From the NCBI GenBank assembly GCA_033980235.1, contig CM067070.1, positions 30,250,394-30,314,393 of the forward strand: 64,000 nt of DNA, in the 5' to 3' direction. The position numbers and the translations under genes are program-made. The notes under the pieces were generated by a model. That model saw nothing but the letters and a program-made list of their open reading frames with translations. It made no database searches and was not told where the DNA came from. This document shows, in pieces, positions 55,344 to 64,000 of this stretch; the first letter of the stretch is position 1, and every line of letters starts with the position of its first letter. This stretch comes from Diadema setosum (lineage: Eukaryota; Echinodermata; Echinoidea; Diadematoida; Diadematidae).

Positions 55344-56300
55344 TGCAACATTGCTGATAGATTCCGTACTTTTGTCCAGGCTTGGTATGGAGCTATATAG
55401 GACACCATTATGATGGCTAACATCGTTTAAACGTATATCAGTTTCCTATAAATGCATATTATAAAAACGCGTAAGTAGCATCTGTGACTCTGCACAGATG
55501 CTTGATGTTCCAACTTAATGAAAAGACCTTAAATTTGGCTAATATCGGGTAGATTAATTTTCTTTTGGTTATCCTTCACCATTAGAATAAATGAAATTAA
55601 TTTGTGCCAAATAACAACACATTATATAACGATCGTTTCAAATCGCTTCCACAAATGTGTATTACTCATAAACTCATGAACCCACCTGGAAATCTGATAC
55701 CAGTTTATGCCAGGTGATTGTATCTATATCTAATATATCGATCATGAAGTTTCATAAAAAGTTACGAGTATAACAAGAACTCGAGTTTTGGAGCGCGCTC
55801 GGTAACCAGCTAACACGTGTGCATGCGGCTAGTGTTCTTATAAACAAACAAACAAACAAACAAATCAGTGTTTTAATATTCAATCATTTATCTTCATCAT
55901 TTCATTGAATCGACTTACAATAAGGATGCTAGGCCATGTGGGCATTGGAGGGAGGGATCGAGTAGGAATATATTGATAATCGCAATGCTTATTTAGACTG
56001 ATGAAAATGATGAAGCTGAAAATATCTAAGAGATTTCGTGAAGTTGTTGATGGATTGGTGACATGAAAAAAAAAAAGTATTGATAAGTGCAATATGGTGG
56101 AGGAAGATTGCTTGTGGTAATTTGTATACGATGGTAATACGAGTAGCAATTATGGTGATGATGATGATGATAAGATGATATCCAGTTGTGAAATGATAGT
56201 AATGGTGTTTATGGTCGATCCCACAGAACTCTTTTCTGTGATCGATCCCTCAGTTTTATAATCTAATCGAAGCAATGACGGTAGTGATGATTGCTTGATA
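55343..56300. other. Unassigned DNA with (AAAC)n and (GAT)n
   Basis: (AAAC)n at 55842-55863 and GAT repeats at 56154-56172. No coding frame or repeat match recognised. Confidence 0.4.
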
Positions 56301-56302
56301 TT

Positions 56303-56770
56303 AAAGGAAACCAAAACCCAAAAGAGCAATGTGGATTGAGTGAACGCAGCAACATTAGTGAAAGTTTGAGGAAAATCCGACAATCGATGCAAAAATTATT
56401 CATTTTTATAGTTTTGGTGTTGTAATCACTGGATAAGGAGACTACTAGAGTCCATGACGTCATGTGTGGACAACAATGTAAAGAAAACATGAAGAGAATT
56501 CCACAAAGAAATCATTTTTCATGAAAATTACACATTCCATCAACTTAATTGATACTGACATAAGTTATGTTAAAGGCAGTAATCATTCCCCCTACTTTCT
56601 GAAAGCGGTTTTTATAGTATCCCCTTATCCAGTTGTACCAACATCAAAACGTCAAAAATGCATAACTTTTGCATCTTTTACAATTGTGCGATTTTCCTTT
56701 AACTGTCACCGATGTGTTTTACTAATGTTGCTGCTTTCACTCAATCCACATTTGGGTTTGGGTTTCCTTC
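56303..56770. mobile_element. ~468-bp MITE with AAGGAAACCAAAACCCAAA ends
   Basis: AAGGAAACCAAAACCCAAAA at the left is inverted at the right (TTTGGGTTTGGGTTTCCTT). GTGGATTGAGTGAA(C/A)GCAGCAACAT follows each end, so the TIR is about 50 bp. A half copy is at 46150-46280. Confidence 0.75.
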
Positions 56771-57310
56771 ACTGATGGTCGTTTTGGTAGAGGTAACGAG
56801 GCACTTGATGAGGAGATCTATTGGGTTGGCAATGATAAAGTGAACATAAAAAAATATAGACCTATCATCTATATTGATAGATCAATTCAAACCGTACGTG
56901 ATATTAGAATGAAAATGAGTTGCTGTTTGCTTTATAAATCCTGTTTCAAAATGCCTTTATAAAGCTGATTGAATTAATATATTAATATAGAGATATCGAA
57001 ATCGAAGATTACTCTCCCCCAGCTTCTCTTCCCTCCCCATCTTCATCTTGGATGTTAGTGCATGAGAATTTAATCATATATATCTTGATCTACATGAACC
57101 TGAACTAAAAAGGAGCCTACTACGCCTTTCTGAATCATTTTTTTTTTAAAGCACAATCATCGTGAGGTTGGAGAAGTATAAACCCAAATTAACCAAGTAG
57201 TGTATTCATGTTACCCAATTAGACCTAATGCCCCCACTTCGAATCTGATTCTGCGTGGCTTAATAAACATGATCAATGTTAACAATGGCAATTGCTGCAG
57301 TTGTACGCCT
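56690..57310. repeat. Dispersed repeat A, copy 2 (inverted)
   Basis: Inverse of 45640-46280 (TGGCAATGATAAAGTGAACA, CCCATCTTCATCTTGG, CCTTTCTGAATCATTTTTTT, CTTCGAATCTGATTCTGCGT). Confidence 0.7.
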
Positions 57311-57399
57311 ATATAGGCCTATATCATAATTCATTCCAAGCTTAGATTTCCAATTTACTTATGCAAGATATTGATGAGAACTTCGAGTTTGCATCTTAA

Positions 57400-57513
57400 C
57401 AACAATTTGTACTCCATGACTGAATTTCTCTTTTCTAATGTTTTCATCGAGACGCTCAGCGCTTAGAAACATTGTAATAAGCGCTTTATAAATGATATTT
57501 TATTATTATCATT
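57400..57513 (+). mobile_element. L2-like LINE 3' tail
   Basis: GCTTAGAAACATTGTAATAA, GCGCTTTATAAATG and an ATTATTAT end match the general form of the 42.6-kb LINE terminus. No coding part. Confidence 0.45.
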
Positions 57514-57627
57514 AACAACGCAAGTCTTGCGAGACAAAAAAGTGTCAGCAGACGGCGAACAAAACCACAGGAATACCAGTAGTGTAAGCAGACGGCAAAG
57601 CAGAACGCGATGCCGATGGCGAAGTGG

Positions 57628-57629
<2 letters not shown>

Positions 57630-57666
<37 letters not shown>

Positions 57667-57683
57667 TACACACACACACACCC
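57630..57683. repeat. (CA)n microsatellite
   Basis: CA tract with a GCATA interruption. Confidence 0.95.
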
Positions 57684-57689
57684 ACACAA

Positions 57690-57870
57690 AGCCGTTGTTA
57701 TGACAGTTCACAAGGCGGCGTACCATTCTCACATTCTAATCTGATTCTGTGGTTAGCAGAGACCATGGTACTGTATACAAGAAAGCAACACAAGTATCGC
57801 AACCAACTAGTACACTGATAGTCTTTGCTCAAGTGCCACAATTGGCAATTTCGACGCGTTAGGGTTACGG
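57690..57870. repeat. Dispersed repeat B, copy 2 (inverted)
   Basis: Inverse of 47461-47660, sharing GATAGTCTTTGCTCAAGTG, CACAATTGGCAATTTCGACG and CGTTAGGGTTACGG, and again next to a (CA)/(TG) tract. Confidence 0.8.
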
Positions 57871-58134
57871 AAACGCACATCAAACGTTTACACCATAATG
57901 ACTCACAGTGTTGAAATACTAAGCACCGAAAAGTCACATAATCACCCACAATGTTTAATATCTAAACACTGAACAAAAAAAAAAAGAAAGCATGACGCAG
58001 TGTTTACAATGTAAACACTACGACATGTTTATTCGCTGTGACAGATCAAAAACATTGCGATTTGGTTATTTCTCATTTAAGTGTTTATTCTTAGATGTCT
58101 GATTTTTTACATCCATCACAGAATTGCATGTTTA

Positions 58135-58385
58135 GTATTCACTAAACATGTGACATGTTTACATATTATACATGGTTATTTCTCACCGTTTACATGAGAC
58201 ATGTTTACACCTTATACATGCTAAGTGTGTATAACTGGAATTAACATGTTTACACATCATACATGCTAATTCCCACGTATTTATATAAGACATGTTTACA
58301 CATCATACATTCATACATTTTAATTTCTTAACGTTTACATGAGACATGTTACTCATCGTAGATGTTAATTCCCATGTGTTTATTA
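58135..58385. repeat. ACATGTTTACA minisatellite
   Basis: ACATGTTTACA(C/T) followed by ATTATACATG- or ATCATACATG-like sequence and a TTCCCA or TTTCTC spacer repeats about five times with a unit of 40-60 bp. Confidence 0.6.
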
Positions 58386-58669
58386 ATGTAAAATGAATTT
58401 TTCCACTTCTGTATGAAATTAGATAAACGCATAACATTTTATAGAATTTACCCAGTGTGTACCAAATCATCAGCACATTTACATCGCATAATACCAGGGG
58501 AGACCTGGGTTAGCTTTCACAGACATTTTGGCTACAAGAGTCAGAGGCAACTCTCTGAATGCAAGTTATCAAAAGATCAGTCAAAGCTTGGGCGACATCT
58601 GATGAATGTGATAAGTTAAAATCCTTTAAATATTACCATGCTTTGCTATATGACATCATACTGAGTTAA

Positions 58670-60345
58670 CCTTATAAAGCCCAAGGGGCGGTGGGGGGGG
58701 GGACACATTGTGCCCCCTACCAAATTTTCGTTTGCCACTCCTATACCCCTTACCCGATTTCAACCAAATTTTGTGACTTTTCCTAAAATCTTATTGCAAA
58801 TATTGTAATATATAAGTTAGCTATGTCTGATACTGCTGGTTGCCATGGCAACCATAAACTGACAACCATGTTCATCAGAATTTGAATGTTTTTTCCTATT
58901 CAAAATTCAATCAATAATATACTAATGGATGAAATTAGGGTTTTCTTTGCTGTAATTTGCTGAAGGACCAAAATGTGAAGTAATTATGGGCCTGAATTAC
59001 CGTGAAATAGTTTTCTTATTATCTCCTTTATTTTCATATGTGACCCTGCACCTCAAAACAAACAAAAAGTCGCCAGACATGAATGTTTAGTTAAGACCAT
59101 ATTCTGAAAGAGCAGACTTTAAGCTTTAAAATGATGTATAACTCAAATCAAATGAACTCTCTTAACCTATGTAAATATTGGAAAGAAAGCACACACTCTG
59201 GAAAAGTGTGAACTGAGAAAAGAGGCTCTGAAGTACAGTGTCTATTCAAGCGCTTAATCTTTACCAAACCGTGCTGGCTGTGCGATGAATGGGACAAAAA
59301 ATAGGAAGTAAACCACCAGAGTAACAACAATGAAGGGATTATCAAATTAAACTGAAATCAAGCATGCCTCATTAACACATTCTGTCCATAATTAATGCCA
59401 ACTTTCAAAGCAGTAGCACTATCTTTTCAAAAGTTATTAGAGTTGAAAGTGAAGAGTGTGGATAATGTTTTTCAGAAATGAAAAAGGGATTCTAAAGACA
59501 CACCTAATCACACTATTCTACCAAAAATGTTTGAGATAAACTGCTAAAAACCACACTCTCCTGCCCGTTTTATGATACCAAATTTTAGCATAATGTAAAA
59601 GAAGATCCGTTCTTTCAGAAAATATGAAAAAGTCAAGTTCGGCTAGGTTGACTCATTTCACTTATTTTCAGTCCTCACGCAAAATCAAAGTGTGTGCGAC
59701 TTTATGTTCGTTTTGAGGTGCACGGTCATATAATGATGACGTAGGCATCAAAAACTAGATATAATAGAAATAGTCAGCATATTCCCAAGACTACCGTTTT
59801 ATTTTATGACATTATCACACAAGCTTTCCCTGTAATATCATTTGTTGATCATATTATCAATCTGCAAACTCAAAATTCCAATATTATGGAAATATTACAT
59901 GTGATACCAATATTTGTATCAATCGAAAGAAATACACCGTAGGTTTCATACATTTCTTTATATTGTAATGTATAGCGCCCCCACAAGTTGACCTTGAGAT
60001 ATTTCAACCATAACTAACAATGAAGGTTGACTTGCTTTTCCTTTGTGGCAAATATGAAAATGATTGATATAAAATAAAAACATATATACTGGGATAAAGA
60101 AATATAGAGAAAAAATATGATTTTAGCCTATTTCCTATGTATTCCTTTATATTTTGGTCAATACCGCCCTTAATAGATGACCTTGAGAAATGTCAAATGT
60201 GTGGTCATGTAGAGTAGGAGTTGTTCTACCCATGTGCCAAATATGACGGTGATACATCTTATAATAAAGAGGTTATATGGGGGGGGGGGCGCAATGTGCC
60301 TCCCTTGGGCCTGGAAGGGGTCAAAATAGCTTTGGCTTTATAGGG
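58670..60345. mobile_element. piggyBac-like MITE, copy 2 (inverted), with nested MITE
   Basis: Intact TTAA flanks both ends (58666-58669 and 60346-60349). The ends read CCTTATAAAGCCCAAGG and CTTTGGCTTTATAGGG. G-run, CACATTGTG or CGCAATGTG, and C-run blocks sit inside each end. The two interior halves match the 2093-3083 copy in reverse (CTACCAAATTTTCGTTTGCC, CCATGGCAACCATAAACTGA, GACCTTGAGATATTTCAACC). The 690-bp insertion at 59039 accounts for the greater length. Confidence 0.85.
59039..59728 (+). mobile_element. ~700-bp TGTGACC MITE nested in the piggyBac-like copy
   Basis: TGTGACCCTGCACCTCAAAA to TTTTGAGGTGCACGGTCA, with TA on both sides. The last two bases of the right end are lost. Confidence 0.85.
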
Positions 60346-60349
60346 TTAA

Positions 60350-60890
60350 ATGCAAGAGACCTGAGAGTCACAGGCCTGTACACGAAGACATAAATGAAAT
60401 TGAAGACCTGAATTTAAAAACGACCCCAGTCCAATTTTTGGCCGAATTCAGTTTGACATGGGAAATTGTAGCTTATGCATGGACTCATCTTGTGTATAAA
60501 TGATAAATCCTAATTAAATCCGGAAGCGCCTGATGTCACAAATGTACACACAAGTAGTTATGTACATGTATCAAGGCTGTATGCATGGTTGTTTAATGTG
60601 TATGTACACAGGTAGACCAGATTAATGGAGAACATTCTATATGATATTAGATATAGTACATACAGGCTGACCAGATCAGTGGAGAATTTTCTACATGGTA
60701 TACAATGTAGCTACAGTACATGTATGCATCTGACAGGAAAGACATTATAGCTTACTCAATCTAGAATGATTTAACCCATTCCAGAAAATTCTGGGAAGTG
60801 CTGGCTGAGTGAGGCACTGCCCTTGTAGCCCAATGTGATTGGTAGTTAATTTTGGCAATGATGTTATGCACATATCGTCTGTTGAGAATG
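60350..60890. other. Unassigned DNA with a ~56-bp tandem duplication
   Basis: AGGTAGACCAGATTAATGGA (60611) and AGGCTGACCAGATCAGTGGA (60664) start two similar ~55-bp units ending GTACAT. Otherwise nothing recognised. Confidence 0.45.
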
Positions 60891-60894
60891 AGAA

Positions 60895-61790
60895 GGGCGT
60901 TAAGTGGTCGTGAACACTATGGGTTTAGTGGCAACTTAACGCTCTTATCATTCAAACCGACGATATTAGGAAGTGAGTCATCCAGGATTCCTGGAATTTG
61001 GACTTGCTAGTATGTTCAGGTATGTGGCCCCAGGTTGGAGAAAATTACAGAATGTACTAGAAAGGGGTGAATGGATAGTATATAAGCTGGAGAAATTCTG
61101 CAGTAGGCAGAGTACACAACACCTCTGCTCTGAGAGTTACGTCACTTCTGGCTCTGAAGCGACTTGTTATAGTTAGTCCTGTGTTACCTGCTGACCTGCT
61201 ATACAAACTGTGTTTGTGGAGATAAGGCCTGGGAGACATTTTGCCTGCAGAGAATTAATTTGCCTACATTGGAGAGAGACTCCATATTTTAGTGTCAACG
61301 GACATTATTACGGCAAAGCTGTGACGGGCTGGATTCCTTGCTGGACATTATAAAGTGAATCATCATTCAACGCATCAACTGGACGTGGTCGTCATAACAT
61401 TTGGATCCTGCCCGTAACGTCTGGATTGTACACGTTTCGCTGTGGACGTATATCCTGGATTTTTACCCCGGATTAATACCGAGGATTATTACAACCTCCG
61501 CCTCTGGATTTACGTCTGAGGTATCATTCATCGGTGCATCGCGGATCACTCATCTGTGCATCGAACATCGTATCTGGACACTGTCAAAGGATTACTTGCT
61601 TTCAAATTTGGCTGTAGTACGTGTAAGTGTTTCCACTGCCGATTTATAATTGTTTCTATTGATCATTATTGTACTGATGTGAAAACCGATTACGAGTCTG
61701 TACCCACAATATCACTGTTAATAAGCCGCCTGAACATTAGTTGATTGTTTCTTTTGTGCGATCATTCTCAGAGTGATTTTGGTCGTAACA
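60895..61790 (+). promoter_or_regulatory. Possible solo LTR or promoter with TATA box
   Basis: AGTATATAAGCTGGAG at 61077-61092 is a good TATA-type core promoter context, followed by GC-balanced sequence unlike the AT-rich surroundings and ending near GGTCGTAACA at 61790. A stem of GCGTTAAGT and ACTTAACGC lies at 60897-60942. No second LTR, primer-binding site or target duplication is established, so a solo LTR is only one option. Confidence 0.25.
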
Positions 61791-61814
61791 CTGAAATGAA
61801 TAAGTAAAATCTTA

Positions 61815-61955
61815 CCCAAGTCCAGGACTTGGGTCAATTTTACATTCATATTATAGCACCCTCTCTCATCCTTCTCTCATCTCATATAGCAGCCTACCCT
61901 GTTTATGATTCAAAGAACGACCCAAGTCCATATGATTCAAAGGACGACCCAAGTC
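61815..61955. repeat. ACCCAAGTC palindrome and direct repeats
   Basis: ACCCAAGTCCAGGACTTGGG at 61815 is an imperfect palindrome. GACCCAAGTC recurs at 61919 and 61945, each preceded by GATTCAAAG and ACGACCC. Confidence 0.7.
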
Positions 61956-62026
61956 TATCACACAAAATGGTCTCTCCACAATGAATGTAAATGTTAATTG
62001 TCATGATAATATAATGTTCTAATTTG

Positions 62027-62717
62027 TGTTGCACCACAAAACAAACAAAAAGTCGCCAGACAGGGATTTTTAGTTAAGGAATGATTCTGAAAGAGCAGAT
62101 TCTAAGCTTTAAAATGGTGTATAACTCAGTTCAAATGGACTCTCCTAACCTATCTAAATATTGGAAAGAAAGTGCATGCTCTGGAAAAGTGTTAACCGAG
62201 AAATGAGGCTCTGAAGTACAGGTTCTACCTGTCTATTCAAGCGCTTAACCTTGACCAAGTTGCTAGCTGTGCGATGAGTGGGACAGAAAAGAGGATGTAT
62301 ACCACTGGAGCAACAACAATGAAGGTATCACCAGATTAAAGTGAAATTGAGCGTGCCCTATTAACACATTCTTTCCATGATTAATGCCAACTCTCAAAGC
62401 AGTAGCCTTTTTCCGTAAAAAGTTATCAGACTTGAAAGTGAAGAGTGTGCAAAGGGTTATCAAGAAATAAAAAGGGACCTCTAAGACATACTTGATGTCA
62501 CTATTCTACAAAAAATGGGATGTAGAAAAACGACTGAAAATGCACTTTCCCATTCATTTTATGACCCCAAACTAGAAAATAATGAAGAAGAAGGGTAGCT
62601 CTTTAGGAAAATATGAAAAACTAAATATTGACTTGGTTGTCCCATCTCACCTTTTTTGAGTTCTCACGTGAAATCAAGGGATGCGACTTTTTGTTCGTTT
62701 TGTGATGCATGGTCACA
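62027..62717 (+). mobile_element. ~700-bp TGTGACC MITE, forward copy
   Basis: The left end is degraded (TGTTGCACCACAAAACAAAC), while the right end TTTTGTGATGCATGGTCACA is intact. The interior is close to the 3434-4849 host copy. Confidence 0.8.
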
Positions 62718-64000
62718 AATAGAATATTATTGGACAAATGAAAAAGATATGAAGTTTTGGGGTTTTTTTGTTTTGTCTTTTTTGTCTTTTTTTTTTTAGT
62801 TTACTCGAAATGGCCTTCCATGGACTTGAGTCGTTTTTATATTCACATACTAAATTTCGATACACACAGTAAAATTTGTATTTGCAGGAAATTGCACACA
62901 ACTCACTTTGGAAAAATAAATATTACCTTTAAAAGTTACTTTTTTCAGTCCCATGTAATTCTTGGCCTACTCTCAAGATTCGACTTCTTTCTACTGTATT
63001 CATAACTCATTCTTAGTATTATAAAACAAACAAACAAACAAACAAACTTGTTGATTGTGAATTGCAACTCAATGCTTCAGGAGCTTGAAACAGTGTTTGT
63101 TACGCCTACAGGAACATATCTGCCTTATATGAACAGATCCATGCCAACCTTGAAGATTGCATTAATTATTGGTGAAGTGCTTTGGAATATCTGCACCATA
63201 TTAGGCTCCCGCAAATTATACAATGCACCACATATGAGCGTATTGGTAATGATCAGGGAGTGTAGATGATGCACTTCATCGCAAACAAACCAAGAAAAAA
63301 AAGTTTTCACAGCATAGCCTGTGGTAAACATCAGGGCTTCCTGATCAGTACCAATAATGGAACTTAATTACATGATATTCTCGGATTGTTCTTTTCACTG
63401 CGACGATCACTGGGCTACATTTAGGCTAACAGTACTGTAATGGATTTTTAATTTTTGCTATTTTGAGAGAAATAAGAATGTTAGGAGATTTCAAGGGTTG
63501 AGAGAAAACTTCTACTATGCTATAACCTGGGAGAAGGAAGTCAAACTCAATGGGTATACATGAATAGTCTATTAGAGTCTAATCAGTCTCATCACACTCC
63601 ACATGGTATGGAGGGCTAATGTCAATCTCGACACAGCTAAAATTTTGGTAAAGACAAGAGGATATGAACAAAGACAAAATAATTCATTGCAACTGGAGGT
63701 GGGAAGGCATGCAAGGCTGTCATGAATACGCGATGTGATCAGCAAGACTCCTCCCTTGCTGTCAGTCAGTTGCAAGACTCCTCCCTATTCTCTATACATC
63801 CTGTACTACATTTCTAATACCTCTCTCCATGTGACCGATTTCAAGAATGTCTCAGAAAGAAAATAACTACCGAATGCTGCATTTCCTAGCAAGTCTACAA
63901 GAAAAATGCAAAGAATTCCAAACAAATACAACTACTGGCCTCTTATGGGCGTCCAATATCTGCTGATTGTATAGGAAGCATCTGAGGAAAAAAAAGAAAT
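62718..64000. other. Unassigned DNA at the window end
   Basis: (AAAC)n at 63025-63046 and a direct repeat GCAAGACTCCTCCCT at 63741 and 63772. Short frames at 63048-63331 have no recognisable product. Confidence 0.4.

Noticed and set aside
45640..57870. One giant palindrome formed by repeats A and B
   Set aside because: The order is A, B, inverted A, inverted B, not A, B, inverted B, inverted A. They are better read as separate dispersed repeats.

Overview
This window looks like AT-rich, repeat-saturated non-coding DNA from an animal, probably a marine invertebrate deuterostome such as an echinoderm. That taxonomic guess is inference: it rests on the mix of short MITE families, piggyBac-, Harbinger- and pogo-type ends, CR1/L2-like LINE fragments, abundant (CA)n, (TA)n and (CT)n microsatellites, and the absence of bacterial-style gene packing. 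I recognise no intact host gene, rRNA or functional tRNA. Nearly all ORFs above 60 codons are chance frames or microsatellite translations. The protein-coding signal I can support consists of decayed transposon fragments: three LINE loci (about 10.0-13.3 kb, 37.8-38.6 kb and 39.9-42.6 kb) and a Harbinger-like transposase N-terminus (about 14.9 kb).

Layout. 0-8.6 kb: solo MITE ends, a piggyBac-like MITE (2093-3083), a roughly 700-bp TGTGACC-ended MITE inserted inside another copy of itself (3434-4849), a 774-bp element built on a reiterated GGCAAAACAACGTA motif (6531-7304) and a 200-bp pogo-like MITE. 8.6-21.1 kb: an old repeat split by two large insertions, a 6.6-kb Harbinger-like element (TTA target duplication, 8716-15299) and a 5.5-kb element with GTGTGGCGCTCCG ends (15491-21004). 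The old repeat resurfaces at 54.6-55.0 kb and 29.5-29.7 kb, which supplies empty-site support. 21-23.4 kb: a cluster of inverted TAGACCGTTTTACC motifs and a 20-bp perfect inverted repeat bracketing about 0.9 kb. 23.8-29.3 kb: a 5.5-kb foldback-like element whose inverted arms are tandem arrays of about 165 bp carrying nuclear-receptor-like AGGTCA direct repeats. 29.6-33.6 kb and 50.3-54.7 kb: two copies of an element made of arrays of CRE-like TGACGTCA palindromes, each interrupted by nested elements. 35.9-45.6 kb: a second TTAA-flanked family and LINE remains. 46.5-47.2 kb: a tandem tRNA-like repeat of about 300 bp. 56-58 kb: further inverted-repeat MITEs. 58.7-60.3 kb: the second piggyBac-like MITE, interrupted by a roughly 700-bp MITE. 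60.5-64 kb: mostly unassigned DNA, with a possible promoter or solo LTR near 61.1 kb and another 700-bp MITE copy.

The parts do not form a pathway. What they record is layered transposition, with several target-site duplications and empty-site comparisons readable directly. The most distinctive observation is that two unrelated repeat families here are built from reiterated transcription-factor-like palindromes (AGGTCA spaced by 4, and TGACGTCA). All boundaries were read by eye, and no alignment or database search was run.
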